This document shows, piece by piece, positions 36,173-45,637 of a stretch of DNA of 57,413 nt. The position numbers and the translations under genes were made by a program. Below the pieces are notes generated by a model that saw only the letters and a program-made list of their open reading frames with translations, ran no database searches and had not been told where the DNA came from. The DNA lies in assembly GCF_001010355.1 (NCBI RefSeq), contig NZ_JPLA01000052.1:1-57413 (forward strand). The letters run 5' to 3'. Within the stretch, counting starts at the first letter, position 1, and each line of letters starts with the position of its first letter. Source of the stretch: Dyella japonica DSM 16301 (GTDB lineage: Bacteria > Pseudomonadota > Gammaproteobacteria > Xanthomonadales > Rhodanobacteraceae).

Positions 36173-37381
36173 ATGCCCCGTTCCCGCCAGTCCAGCGTGT
36201 CGCCAGCGCAGCGCCAGGACGCACTGATCCAACGACGCAACACCAAGATGGCCCGCTCGGCGCATGCCTATGTGCGCGGCAACACGGCACAGTTCTATGC
36301 ATGGCTGGATTCGCGTGCGGCGCCGCGCCTGCCGGTGGGGCCGGCCATCTGGATCTGCGGCGACTGCCATATCGGCAACATCGGCCCGGTGGCGGACGAC
36401 CAGGGTCAGCTGCATATCCAGATACGCGATTTCGACCAGAGCGTGATCGGCAATCCCGCGCATGACCTGGTGCGGCTCGCACTCTCGCTGGCCATGGCGG
36501 CACGCGGCTCGGACCTGCCTGGCATCACGACGGCCAACATGATGGAGGCCATGCTCGACGGCTACGAAGCCGCGTTTCCGGAAACAGACGATGCCGAGCC
36601 CGGCATGCCCGGCACCATCAAGCTGGTGATGAAACAGGCGGCAAAGCGCAGCTGGAAATCGCTCGCCAACGAGCGCACCAACGGGGCCGGGCTCGAGCTG
36701 CCCCTGGGCAAGGAGTTCTGGCCGATCGTCGCCAAAGAGCGCAAAGCCATCCAGGCCATCTTCCGGCAGCCTGAGTTGGACGCACTCGCCAAACAGTGGC
36801 GGCAGCGCGATCCCACCGGCGATGTGAACGTGCTCGATGCCGCGTACTGGCGCAAGGGCTGCAGCTCGCTCGGCAAGCTGCGTTATGCCGCCCTGCTGGA
36901 TGTGGATGGCAATGCGGTGGAAGGCGATGATCTGTGCCTGATCGACATCAAGGAGGCGGCAGCTTCCATCGCACCCCGCGCCAAACACGTCCGGATGCCG
37001 CGCGATCATGCCGAGCGCGTCGTACTCGCGGCACAACATCTGTCGCCGGCGCTGGGCAATCGCATGCGTCCCGCCCATCTGCTGGACAAGCCGGTGTTTG
37101 TGCGCGAACTGCTGCCGCAGGATCTGAAAATCGACATCGCACGCCTGCACCGCAAACAGGCGCGGCGGGTGGCGGCCTTTCTCGCTCACGTGGTGGGCCA
37201 TGCCCATGCGCGCCAGATGGATGCCGCTACACGCAGATCCTGGTGTCAGGAACTGCGGCGCAATCATTCGCGCACGCTCGATGCACCGTCATGGCTGTGG
37301 CAGGCCGTGACGGGCCTGCTGTCGATGCACGAGCGCGACTATCTGGACCACTGTCGCCGTTACGTGGGTGGCCAGGCCTGA
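36173..37381 (+). CDS. DUF2252 family protein
   Basis: A 402-residue cytosolic protein of the DUF2252 family, which has a kinase-like (aminoglycoside phosphotransferase-type) fold. G-D-C-H-I-G-N-I-G and I-R-D-F-D-Q-S resemble the catalytic and metal-binding loops. The natural substrate is unknown. The ATG at 36173 is preferred, although the ribosome binding site is weak. It is about 100 bp after the FlhB-like gene and converges with the outer-membrane protein gene with a 16-bp gap. Confidence 0.85.
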   Translation: MPRSRQSSVSPAQRQDALIQRRNTKMARSAHAYVRGNTAQFYAWLDSRAAPRLPVGPAIWICGDCHIGNIGPVADDQGQLHIQIRDFDQSVIGNPAHDLVRLALSLAMAARGSDLPGITTANMMEAMLDGYEAAFPETDDAEPGMPGTIKLVMKQAAKRSWKSLANERTNGAGLELPLGKEFWPIVAKERKAIQAIFRQPELDALAKQWRQRDPTGDVNVLDAAYWRKGCSSLGKLRYAALLDVDGNAVEGDDLCLIDIKEAAASIAPRAKHVRMPRDHAERVVLAAQHLSPALGNRMRPAHLLDKPVFVRELLPQDLKIDIARLHRKQARRVAAFLAHVVGHAHARQMDAATRRSWCQELRRNHSRTLDAPSWLWQAVTGLLSMHERDYLDHCRRYVGGQA

Positions 37382-37397
37382 ATCGTGCGCAGGAAAG

Positions 37398-38342
37398 TCA
37401 CAGCGTAATCGTCGCCGACAACATCGCCGGGTTGCCCTGCAGGCGGTTGGTGACATCGAATTCGTGCAGCCAGCGCAAGGAGAATTCGACCTGGCCGCCC
37501 TGCCACTTCTTGAGGTAGTTCACCATCGGGCCAAGCGCCAGCGCGTGTCCCTTGAAGCCACCCAGGAGATCGGCCGTCGGTCCCGTGTCGTTCTCCAGCT
37601 GATAGATCCAGCCACCGACAGCGCCCACGCCCCACCCGGTGGGAAAGCGCTTTACCAGCAGGGTGTCGAGTCGATACACCGAACCGTTCTGGTAGTTGGT
37701 CGCCTTGTCCTTGGTATAGAAGTCCACCGCGGTGGTGGCGCTCCATTCCAGCGAGCCCTGGTCGAACAAGGCCGTGTAGCCAATGGTGGGCGAGAAGGTC
37801 CAGGTGTTGAGGCTGGCATTGGCCAGTCGCCCGTCTTTGTAATCGCCGGTGGGTGCGTAGATGTAGAGCGAAAACGAGATGTGCTGCGTCTGGCTGAAAT
37901 GATGGCTGGCGATGACGGGCGCGAAGAACAGATCGTACGGGCCAAGCACGTGAGAGGACTTGCTCGCGCTGAAACCGCCGAGCCTAGCGTTGACGTTGGC
38001 GTCGACGTAGGCAAAAGGCATGGTCATCATCGAGGCGAAGTTCCACGACGAAGGTGCCGTCTTCCAGATGTACAGCCCGGTGATCGTGGCCAATTGGAAC
38101 TCCGCCTTGAGGCCGAGCGCCGAGCCGCCGCCAGCGACAGGCACCTGCTTGGAAGCGCTGATCGAGCCGTCGTAATAGGCGTAGCCGTATTGCCAGGTCA
38201 GGCCGGGCGCAGGGGGAATCAGACCCGAGTACGACGTCGCCTGCATGCCCGTGATGGAGCGACCGACGCCGGTTTCCGTGGCATGCAGTGGCAAGGCAAA
38301 CAGCGCAGCCAGCAGGGCGCAATACAGCGCAACTCGTTTCAT
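37398..38342 (-). CDS. Outer-membrane SphA/phenol MetA-like protein
   Basis: A 314-residue exported protein with a signal peptide (through A-L-F-A-L-P-L-H-A) and many alternating amphipathic strands ending in hydrophobic residues, as expected of a beta-barrel. It resembles the MetA-pathway phenol degradation / SphA family (Y-A-P-T-G-D-Y near the middle, a W-L-H-E-F-D-V-T-N-R-L-Q-G-like end). It probably forms a channel for hydrophobic compounds. GGAG five bases before the ATG at 38342 supports the start. No catabolic genes are adjacent. Confidence 0.82.
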   Translation of the reverse strand: MKRVALYCALLAALFALPLHATETGVGRSITGMQATSYSGLIPPAPGLTWQYGYAYYDGSISASKQVPVAGGGSALGLKAEFQLATITGLYIWKTAPSSWNFASMMTMPFAYVDANVNARLGGFSASKSSHVLGPYDLFFAPVIASHHFSQTQHISFSLYIYAPTGDYKDGRLANASLNTWTFSPTIGYTALFDQGSLEWSATTAVDFYTKDKATNYQNGSVYRLDTLLVKRFPTGWGVGAVGGWIYQLENDTGPTADLLGGFKGHALALGPMVNYLKKWQGGQVEFSLRWLHEFDVTNRLQGNPAMLSATITL

Positions 38343-38568
38343 GGCAGCTCCAGGCATGGCGCGTATGCATGCGCGTTTCGTGCGGCAGCTGGACTGCCCG
38401 CACGGCCTCAGCCTCTACGGATCACGGGAGCCGGACAAGCGAAATTCCACCTACTCGATCTACGTAGAAATACGCAGAACGGCGCCCCCGGCCGCGTATC
38501 AAAAAACCGCGTCATGATCTTGCGACAGGCGCCGCGCGGCGGCTCCAGCGTGTGGTGCGGGCGCCGCT

Positions 38569-40506
38569 TCAGATCGTCGCGCTGCGCTGCTCGCGCTCCA
38601 CGCCACCTTCCGGGAAGCGCGCAATCGCCTGCTGCGCCGCCTGTTCCAGCGAGGTGACGACTTCGTTGAGCTCGGCATTGACCGGCGGCTCCACTTCCGT
38701 CGCCGCCAAGGGCTCGGGAAAGAACACGCCCACCAGGCAGGCCTCGGGAATCCCACGGCGGGTCAGCGCAACGGCCTCATCGAAGCTCTCGCGCTCCTTG
38801 GTCGGATGGGTGCTGACGATGTACACCATCGACACTGCATTGGGCGTGGCTTCCGGATGCGGCTCGGCGTCGAAGGCGGCGAAATCCTCGACGGAAAGAT
38901 GGCGCGCATCGATATTCAGGTCGCGCAGGATGCGGGTGAGCAGTTCGGTGGCAAAGTCGCTGGCCACCGAACCCAGGCCCAGGCAGAGCACCACCGAGCG
39001 CGGCGCCACGGCGAGCGGCCCCTGCCAGCGACCAAACGCATCTTCGCGATGCTGGCGCAGGCTGCGGCCGATGCTCACGCTCTCGAGCACCGAGCTACGG
39101 CGGCGCCAGCGCGCCCACTTGCTCTCGTGGCTGTCCAGCGTCTCCACCACGGTCACGATGGCGCGCTTGACCGCAGTCTGCTGCTCGGTGCTGATCGCGC
39201 CGGCCGCCAGGTCGATGCGCGCCAGCTGCAGCGCAGGCAACAGCACCGAGTCGCAATACGCCGCGAAGCTTTTGCGTTTCAGGAATTCGCGCGCCTCGCT
39301 CAAAATCTCGCTCGCATCGCCCGACAAGGCGCGCTGATACACGCGCTGCGGCATGGTCAGCGCGGGCGTGTCGCCAAGCAGGATATTGAGCAGGTTCAAG
39401 GCCTGCACGTGACGGCCCGCGACCACCAGGCAAAGCGTCAGCGGCGTGGACATGAGCAGGCCCACCGGCCCCCACAACCAGCTCCAGAAGATCGCCGCCA
39501 CCACCACTGCAAGCGGTGAAAGGCCGGTCGTGTGCCCGTACAGAAACGGCTCGATCAGCTGCGACACGATGATCTCGACCACCAGGTACAACGCCACCGT
39601 CATCAGCAGCAGCGACCAACCCGGCGCCACCGCCGCCGCGAACAGGCTCACCACGGCGGCCACCAGCCACACGCCGATATAAGGCACGAAGCGCAGCACC
39701 GCCGTCAGCAGGCCCCACAGCAGCGCACTGGGCACGCCAATCAGGAACAGTCCCAGCCAGATCGCCACGCCCACGCCAAAGTTGACCGAGAAAGTGGAGA
39801 TGAAAAAGCGCGAGAGCCGCTCGCCTGCATCATTGATCGCCGCGGTGGTGGCGCGCAGATCCGAGCCGCCGGCGAGGCGGATGAAGCGGTCGCGCAGGGC
39901 TTCGTGTTCCAGCAGCACGAAGATCAACACCACCAGCACGATGCCCGCGGTTTCCACCGGTACCCACGCGGTGGACAGCACCCGGGTGATCACCGTCACC
40001 GGCGCGCTGGGCAGCTTGGTCGGCGTCGAGACGGGCTTGGGCGTGGCCGGTGCATTGGTCAGGTAAGGCGGGGCGACGACGGTCGCGGCGGGTGCCGCAC
40101 CCTGCCCGGTTTCGTCGATCACCTTGCCCAGTTCGCCGCTCAGGATATCCAGGCGTCCCAGGGTCTGTTCGCGCAGCGACTGCACCTTGGTGTGGATGGT
40201 GGCCTCGTACTGCGGCAGGCTGCGCGCCACATGCACCACCTGCGTCCCCATCATCGCGGTCGTGCCGGTCACGATCACCACCAGCGCCAACACCGCGATC
40301 ATCACCGACATGCCGTGGCCCAGGCCGATGCGGCGATACAGGCGCACCCACGGCGCCATCAGCAGGCTGAGGAAGAGCGCCAGGATGATCGGCACCAGCA
40401 CCTCACGCCCGAAGTACAGCAGCGCCAGCACCGATGCCGCGGCAATGATCACGACCGCGCGCTGGCTCGCCGTCACGGCGGGCAAAGTGGGGGCTTGCGA
40501 CGACAT
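38569..40506 (-). CDS. AI-2E family transporter (PerM-like) with C-terminal extension
   Basis: A 645-residue inner-membrane protein. Residues about 1-370 are the AI-2E/PerM exporter domain with about eight helices, including P-I-I-L-A-L-F-L-S-L-L-M-A-P-W-V and L-I-E-P-F-L-Y-G-H-T-T-G-L-S-P. An extra proline/threonine-rich stretch is inserted before residue 180. The last 270 residues form an uncommon soluble domain with a possible nucleotide-binding-like fold (V-V-L-C-L-G-L-G-S-V-A). AGGAG six bases before the second ATG decides the start at 40506; the first ATG overlaps that site. The substrate is not evident. Confidence 0.87.
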   Translation of the reverse strand: MSSQAPTLPAVTASQRAVVIIAAASVLALLYFGREVLVPIILALFLSLLMAPWVRLYRRIGLGHGMSVMIAVLALVVIVTGTTAMMGTQVVHVARSLPQYEATIHTKVQSLREQTLGRLDILSGELGKVIDETGQGAAPAATVVAPPYLTNAPATPKPVSTPTKLPSAPVTVITRVLSTAWVPVETAGIVLVVLIFVLLEHEALRDRFIRLAGGSDLRATTAAINDAGERLSRFFISTFSVNFGVGVAIWLGLFLIGVPSALLWGLLTAVLRFVPYIGVWLVAAVVSLFAAAVAPGWSLLLMTVALYLVVEIIVSQLIEPFLYGHTTGLSPLAVVVAAIFWSWLWGPVGLLMSTPLTLCLVVAGRHVQALNLLNILLGDTPALTMPQRVYQRALSGDASEILSEAREFLKRKSFAAYCDSVLLPALQLARIDLAAGAISTEQQTAVKRAIVTVVETLDSHESKWARWRRRSSVLESVSIGRSLRQHREDAFGRWQGPLAVAPRSVVLCLGLGSVASDFATELLTRILRDLNIDARHLSVEDFAAFDAEPHPEATPNAVSMVYIVSTHPTKERESFDEAVALTRRGIPEACLVGVFFPEPLAATEVEPPVNAELNEVVTSLEQAAQQAIARFPEGGVEREQRSATI

Positions 40507-40590
40507 GGGCATCTCCTTTCCACCGCGGCATCCCCGGAACGACGACGTCGCCCCGGAGCCGCAAGGATAGCCTTGCCGATGCCGGTTGGG

Positions 40591-41052
40591 TCAGGCCGCT
40601 TCGTGTTCCAGCGGCAGGCGGCACAGACGGCGCACGTCCAGCAAGGCCACGAAACCACCCTGCGAGGGCAGCACGCCGTGCACGGGATCGTCGTCGCGCG
40701 CCATGGCGCCCGGCAGCGGCGGTGCGATATCGGCGGCGGCCGCGTCCAGCAGATCACCCACCGCATCCACGCGGATACCGACCAGATGCGTACCGTGCGA
40801 GAGCATCACCTGACGCACCTGGAACGGGTCCGTGCGAGTTTCATCGGACAGCCCCAGGCGCCGACGCCCATCGAGCACCGGCACGATGCGGCCGCGCAGG
40901 TGGCGAATGCCCAGCACGTCGCGCGCCGAACCCGGCACCGGCGTCAGTTCGCCATCGCGCAGCACTTCGCTCACCTGCGTCAGCGGCGCGGCGTAGAGCT
41001 GCCCGCCAATGCGGAAGGACAGCCAGTGCTGGGCGTTCTGTACATGTTTCAT
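40591..41052 (-). CDS. cheW: Chemotaxis adaptor CheW (second copy)
   Basis: A 153-residue CheW domain with L-R-G-R-I-V-P-V-L-D-G-R-R-R-L-G and I-R-V-D-A-V-G-D-L-L-D-A. It is the last gene of the flagellar cluster, after motD. It is more diverged than the copy at 27210 and probably works with the second cheA at 43028. The start at 41052 (M-K-H-V-Q-N) is where CheW similarity begins. Confidence 0.88.
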   Translation of the reverse strand: MKHVQNAQHWLSFRIGGQLYAAPLTQVSEVLRDGELTPVPGSARDVLGIRHLRGRIVPVLDGRRRLGLSDETRTDPFQVRQVMLSHGTHLVGIRVDAVGDLLDAAAADIAPPLPGAMARDDDPVHGVLPSQGGFVALLDVRRLCRLPLEHEAA

Positions 41053-41096
41053 GGCGATGGCTCCGTTGCGGTGGCCTGGGTGTTCGGTACAACCGG

Positions 41097-41121
41097 CTTG
41101 CAAATCATGTCTTGCAAATCA
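41097..41121. repeat. Direct repeat at the motD stop codon
   Basis: CTTGCAAATCA occurs twice, 14 bp apart (41097-41107 and 41111-41121). The second copy contains the motD stop. It is probably a local tandem duplication of no known function. Confidence 0.6.
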
Positions 41122-42270
41122 CGGGCCATGCTCGGGCGCGGCCACGTGGGCCGATCCCACGGTGATCGCGCCCGCCGCGACGTTGGGCAGACTGGCGCGT
41201 GGCGTCACTTCCGGACCGGTGTCGACGTCCTCCGGCGCGCTGCGCTGGGGTTTGGCGAGGATCACCTGGTTCACCGGCACCTCGTCGGTCAATCGGGGCG
41301 CCACCACTTCCACCGTGGGCACGGGCGTGGCGGGTTTCGCGCTGGCCGTGGCAACGGCACTGGGTGCCGGTGCGGCAGTGGTCGCCGGCGCCGGAGCAGC
41401 CTGTTGGTCGGCGGTGAGCTGGCCTGCGCCTGGCGCATTGTTTTCCAGACGCTTGGGCTCCCCTTCTTCGCTGAGCACCACGATCAGCACGCGGCGATTG
41501 CGGTTGCGGCCGTCTTCCGTCGCGTTGTCGGCATTGGGGTGGTATTCGCCCCAGCCCATGATGCCCAAGCGGGTCGGGTCCACGCCCTGCTCCGTAAACA
41601 GGCGCGCCACGCTCGCCGCACGGGCCGCGGACAGTTCCCAGTTGGACGGATACAGCGCGGTGTTGATTGGGCGATCGTCGGTATAGCCCTCGATGCGCAC
41701 GGTATTGGGGAACGGTTTGAGGATCGAGGCCATGCTGTTGAGCACCTCGTTGGCCTCCGGCGACAGCTTCGCCACGCCGCTGGGGAACAGGATGTCGGTG
41801 CGCAGCTCCACTTCCAGCCACGAGGTGGTCTTGCGCACGATCACCATCTGCTTGTCGATCAAGGGCTGCAGCGCGCGCACGACCTGGTCGCGGATCACTT
41901 CGAGATTGCGTTTCTCTTCCGCCGGCGAGGCGGTGCGATTGTCCACCGCACGCACCATCTGCGGACGCCCCGGTATCGGCACGCTGACCGGGATGGTTGC
42001 GGCGCCCGGCTGGCTCCCCGGCGAGGCGATCGCCGGATCGACGTTATGTGGCTGCGCACGCGTCTGCGGCATCGGCGCAATCACGTGGCTGGAGCCGTTG
42101 AAGGCCTCGATGATGGAATTGGACATCACGCGGTACTTGCCCTCGTTCACCACCGAGACCGCGTACATCACCACGAAGAAGGCAAGCAGCAGCGTCATCA
42201 GGTCGGCATAGGGAATCGCCCAGGCCTCGTGATTGACGTGGTCTTCGTGGTGTTTCTTCTTCCTGGCCAC
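41119..42270 (-). CDS. motD: Flagellar motor stator MotD (MotB-like, OmpA domain)
   Basis: A 383-residue stator protein. A single transmembrane helix carries the proton-binding Asp23 in I-P-Y-A-D-L-M-T-L-L-L-A-F-F. A plug/linker follows, then an OmpA-like peptidoglycan-binding domain (about residues 150-265, V-R-I-E-G-Y-T-D-D-R-P-I) and a long low-complexity tail of about 110 residues rich in alanine and proline. The start is GTG. It pairs with MotC; stator sets of this kind often support swarming or motion in viscous media. Confidence 0.93.
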   Translation of the reverse strand: MARKKKHHEDHVNHEAWAIPYADLMTLLLAFFVVMYAVSVVNEGKYRVMSNSIIEAFNGSSHVIAPMPQTRAQPHNVDPAIASPGSQPGAATIPVSVPIPGRPQMVRAVDNRTASPAEEKRNLEVIRDQVVRALQPLIDKQMVIVRKTTSWLEVELRTDILFPSGVAKLSPEANEVLNSMASILKPFPNTVRIEGYTDDRPINTALYPSNWELSAARAASVARLFTEQGVDPTRLGIMGWGEYHPNADNATEDGRNRNRRVLIVVLSEEGEPKRLENNAPGAGQLTADQQAAPAPATTAAPAPSAVATASAKPATPVPTVEVVAPRLTDEVPVNQVILAKPQRSAPEDVDTGPEVTPRASLPNVAAGAITVGSAHVAAPEHGP

Positions 42271-42285
42271 AACGCTGCGCCTCCG

Positions 42286-43026
42286 TTACGCCAGGTAACC
42301 CTGGAGCTTCGCTTCGATCTGGCGAGGATTGGCACCCTCGGCGATGGAGACGAGGCCTTCGATAAGGATTTCGCGCATCTGCGTCTGCTTGTGGATCAGC
42401 GCCTTCAGACGCGCCGACATCGGCAGCATCCACAGGTTGGCCAGCGCCACGCCGTAGATCGTCGCCACGAACGCCGCGGCAATGCCATGGCCGAGCTTGC
42501 TCGGGTCGGCGAGGTTTTGCATCACCGCCATCAGGCCCATCACCGCGCCGATGATGCCCATGGTCGGCGAGAAGATGCCGGCCTGTTCGAATACTTTCGC
42601 GCCGGCCAGATCGTGGTGTTCGCGCGCGCCGACTTCGACTTCCAACACGCCGCGAATGGCCTCGGGTTCGCTGCCATCCACCAGCAGCTGCAGGCCCTTG
42701 CGCACGAAGGTATCGCTTTCTGCGTCGATCTGCGGCTCCAGGCCCAGCAGGCCCTGGCGACGCGAGATCTCGCTCCAGCCGACGATGCGGCTGATCAGAT
42801 CCGATGGCTGGTGCTGCGGCGGCTTGTACACCAGCGGGAACATCGACATCGCATGCTTGAGCACCTTGCCGGAGTTCTGCACCAGCAGCGCGGCAATCGT
42901 GCCCATGAACACGATGACGAACGCCGCCGGATTCCACAGCGCTTCCACGCTGGAACCCTTGAGGATGGTACCGACGATCACGACCACGAAGGCCAGGATC
43001 GTGCCGATGAGACTTACCAGATCCAT
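42286..43026 (-). CDS. motC: Flagellar motor stator MotC (MotA-like)
   Basis: A 246-residue inner-membrane stator subunit with four helices. It has the family-typical G-I-F-S-P-T-M-G-I-I-G-A-V-M-G-L and the charged cytoplasmic loop between helices 2 and 3 that contacts FliG. It lies one base after the cheA stop and 15 bases before motD, forming an operon with both. A second stator pair (MotA/MotB), if present, lies outside the window. Confidence 0.93.
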   Translation of the reverse strand: MDLVSLIGTILAFVVVIVGTILKGSSVEALWNPAAFVIVFMGTIAALLVQNSGKVLKHAMSMFPLVYKPPQHQPSDLISRIVGWSEISRRQGLLGLEPQIDAESDTFVRKGLQLLVDGSEPEAIRGVLEVEVGAREHHDLAGAKVFEQAGIFSPTMGIIGAVMGLMAVMQNLADPSKLGHGIAAAFVATIYGVALANLWMLPMSARLKALIHKQTQMREILIEGLVSIAEGANPRQIEAKLQGYLA

Positions 43027-43027
43027 G

Positions 43028-44980
43028 TCAGCCGCTCATCCGCAGAGTAGAAAGAAGTTGACCGTCCTGGTCGGACAGGCCGGCCAGATCCATCACCAGC
43101 GCCAGACGCCCGTCGCCGGTGACCGTGGCGCCGGCCACGGCGGGCACGCCTTCGAACAGCGGGCCGAGCGGCTTGACCATCACGTCCTCACGACCGAGCA
43201 CTTCGTGCACCAGGCAACCCAGGCGCATATGGCCGATGTGCAGCACCACCACGTGGCTACCCGGCAGACCTTCCACACCCACCCAGCCGCCAAGATCGGC
43301 CAGGGCCAGCGCACGACCGCGGTGCGAAGCCACCACGCGACCATCGAGCAGCTGCTGCTGTCCAGGCGCCAGTTCGAATACTTCATCGACATTGCTCAAC
43401 GGCAGCGCGAGCAGACGCGCGCCAACGCGCACCATCAGCACGCGCTGGATCGCCAGCGTCAGCGGCACGGCCAGCTCCAGCGTGCTGCCCTTGCCCAGCT
43501 GCGAGCGCACCGACAAGGTGCCGCCCAGTTCCACCACGCGCGTCTTCACCACGTCCATGCCCACGCCGCGACCGGAGATGTCGGAGACGGTGGCGGCGGT
43601 GCTGAAGCCGGGGCGGAAGATGATTTCGTAGCATTCGTTCTCGGTGAGGCGCGATGCCTGCGCCTCGTCCATCAAACCCTTCTCCACCGCCTTGCGGCGA
43701 AGGATTTCCGGATTCATGCCGCGTCCGTCGTCGGACACGGTGATCACGATGCGCTCGCCGCGCTGGCTCGCGCCCAGCGTGACCTTGCCCTTGCGCGGCT
43801 TGCCGGCGCGTTCGCGTTCGTCCGGCATTTCCAGGCCGTGATCGAGCGCGTTGCGGATCAGGTGCACCATCGGATCGGCGAGTGCTTCGACCAGACTGCG
43901 GTCCAGATCGGTGCCCTCGCCTTCCTGGATCAGTTCCACTTCCTTGCCGAGCTGGCGCGAGAGATCGCGCACGATGCGCGGAAAGCGCTGGAACAAACGG
44001 CCTACCGGCTGCATGCGCATGCCGAGCACGGCGTTCTGCAAGGCATCGGCCACGCGATCGAGTTCGGTGGCGGCCAGTTCCAGCGATTCATCGCCGGTCT
44101 TGGCCGCGAGGCTGAGCAGCCGGTTTCGTACCAGCACCAGCTCGCCGGCGCGATGCACCAGGGCATCGAGGCGGGCGGTGTCCACGCGCACGGTGTTTTC
44201 CGGTGCGGGCGCGGCTTGCTTGGCCGGTGCGGCGGCGGGAGCAGGCGTGGGTGCGGGGGCCGGTGCACTGGCGCCCGGCAGTCCGCCCTTGCCATGAAGA
44301 TTGTCGAGCAGCGATTCGAACTCGTCGTCCGAGATCGTGCCCGAGGTTGCGGATGCGGCGGGCGCACTCGTCGCGCCCGGCTGGCCGCCCTTGCCATGCA
44401 GGTTGTCCAGCAGGGCTTCGAACTCGTCGTCCGAAATGCTGCCCGATTCCACCGCCGCCGCGGGCGCACCCGGTGCGCCGCTGCTGCCGTAAAGGCTGTC
44501 GAGCAGAGCCTCGAATTCGGAATCGTCGATGGTGCCGTCGCTGGGCGGCGGCGCGACCGGCGCAGCCACCGGCTTGGGTGCCGGCGCGGGCGCCGCGCCC
44601 TTGCCCGGCGTCAGGCGCTGCAGCAGGCCAGCGGGCGGCATCGCCATCGCGCTGCCGCTGGCCAGTGCCGCCATCATGTCGTTGAGCAGGTCCAGCGCTT
44701 CCAGCAGCGCATCCATGCGGCTGGCATCGATCAGCAGCTGCCCGTTGCGCGCCACGTTGAGCAGATCCTCGGCGTGATGGCACAGCTGCACCATCGGCTC
44801 GATGGCGAGGAAGCCCGCGCCGCCCTTCACCGTGTGGAACGCGCGGAACACCGCGTTCAACAGTTCGGCGTCGCGCGGCGAGGCCTCCAGCCCGATCAGC
44901 TGATCGCCCAGGCGCTGCACCAGTTCCCCGGCTTCCACCAGGAAATCATTGCGCAGCTCGCTGTCCAACGTGGGATCCAT
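43028..44980 (-). CDS. cheA: Chemotaxis histidine kinase CheA (second copy), P2 replaced by short repeats
   Basis: A 650-residue kinase. The Hpt domain has His49 in A-F-H-T-V-K-G-G. No recognisable P2 domain follows. Instead residues 149-172, 180-203 and 214-237 hold three copies of a motif around I-x-D-x-E-F-E-x-L-L-D-x-L, joined by Ala/Pro linkers. The dimerisation, ATPase (H-L-I-R-N-A-L-D-H-G-L-E, D-D-G-R-G-M, G-R-G-V-G-M-D-V-V) and CheW-like domains are intact. Its place between cheZ and motC marks it as the flagellar chemotaxis kinase. Confidence 0.95.
   Translation of the reverse strand: MDPTLDSELRNDFLVEAGELVQRLGDQLIGLEASPRDAELLNAVFRAFHTVKGGAGFLAIEPMVQLCHHAEDLLNVARNGQLLIDASRMDALLEALDLLNDMMAALASGSAMAMPPAGLLQRLTPGKGAAPAPAPKPVAAPVAPPPSDGTIDDSEFEALLDSLYGSSGAPGAPAAAVESGSISDDEFEALLDNLHGKGGQPGATSAPAASATSGTISDDEFESLLDNLHGKGGLPGASAPAPAPTPAPAAAPAKQAAPAPENTVRVDTARLDALVHRAGELVLVRNRLLSLAAKTGDESLELAATELDRVADALQNAVLGMRMQPVGRLFQRFPRIVRDLSRQLGKEVELIQEGEGTDLDRSLVEALADPMVHLIRNALDHGLEMPDERERAGKPRKGKVTLGASQRGERIVITVSDDGRGMNPEILRRKAVEKGLMDEAQASRLTENECYEIIFRPGFSTAATVSDISGRGVGMDVVKTRVVELGGTLSVRSQLGKGSTLELAVPLTLAIQRVLMVRVGARLLALPLSNVDEVFELAPGQQQLLDGRVVASHRGRALALADLGGWVGVEGLPGSHVVVLHIGHMRLGCLVHEVLGREDVMVKPLGPLFEGVPAVAGATVTGDGRLALVMDLAGLSDQDGQLLSTLRMSG
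44270..44536 (-). repeat. Three coding repeats of the D-x-E-F-E-x-L-L-D motif in cheA
   Basis: Three near-identical 24-residue units in the CheA linker. The second and third share almost every residue, including L-D-N-L-H-G-K-G-G. The first is more diverged. They probably form amphipathic helices on flexible Ala/Pro tethers. Confidence 0.9.
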
Positions 44981-44995
44981 TCGGCCGTCCGTCCC

Positions 44996-45637
44996 TTAGA
45001 AACCGAATTCGCTGAGCAGGCGATCGGCCTCGTCCTGACTGGTGACCTTGACCGGGCCGGCGGCCGCTTCGCCCGACGCCAGCGCGCCGGTGAGGCTCAC
45101 CAGTTCCAGCAGCGAGTGCTCCACGCTGCCGATGAAATTCACCACTTTCTTGATGCGCTGACCCGACAGGTCCTGCCACGACTGCGCCACCACGAAATCG
45201 GCCAGACCATCGCGGCAGGCATGAGCGAAGGCCTGCGACTGCTTGGCCAGCACGTGCGCGACTTCGCCTTCCGTGGTGCCATCGATCACGGCGCTGGCGT
45301 TCTCGGCCAGTGCTTCGGCCTGCGGACGCATGCGCTCGACGAAGTCCAGCGAGCGATGGGCCGCCTGCGAACTCATCTCCAGCACGTCTTCCAGGTGCTT
45401 GCGCGCATCGGCGACGCTGCCCGGCACGCCTTCCTGCGCGAGGTCGCCGCCGAGGCGGCGCACGGCGTCGTGCAGGTCGCGGGCCAGCAGGCCAAGCGCG
45501 CGGAACACGCGCTGTTCGCGCTCGCGCACCAGCGCATCGAGGGCCTTCTCAAAAGCGGCACCATCGGCGCTGTTGAGCAGGTCGTGCAGTTCGGGCGGCA
45601 TGGCTTCGCCGGCCATCAAGGAAACTTGTGCGTTCAT
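44996..45637 (-). CDS. cheZ: CheY-P phosphatase CheZ
   Basis: A 213-residue helical protein that dephosphorylates CheY-P. The catalytic segment [16 protein letters not shown] contains the essential glutamine. The C-terminal CheY-binding helix ends [12 protein letters not shown]. Its start overlaps the cheY stop by four bases. Confidence 0.95.
   Translation of the reverse strand: MNAQVSLMAGEAMPPELHDLLNSADGAAFEKALDALVREREQRVFRALGLLARDLHDAVRRLGGDLAQEGVPGSVADARKHLEDVLEMSSQAAHRSLDFVERMRPQAEALAENASAVIDGTTEGEVAHVLAKQSQAFAHACRDGLADFVVAQSWQDLSGQRIKKVVNFIGSVEHSLLELVSLTGALASGEAAAGPVKVTSQDEADRLLSEFGF

Noticed and set aside
39532..43050. 1172-codon plus-strand open frame opposite motC, motD, cheW and the AI-2E exporter
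   Set aside because: Antisense shadow of four well-identified genes; composition is not protein-like.
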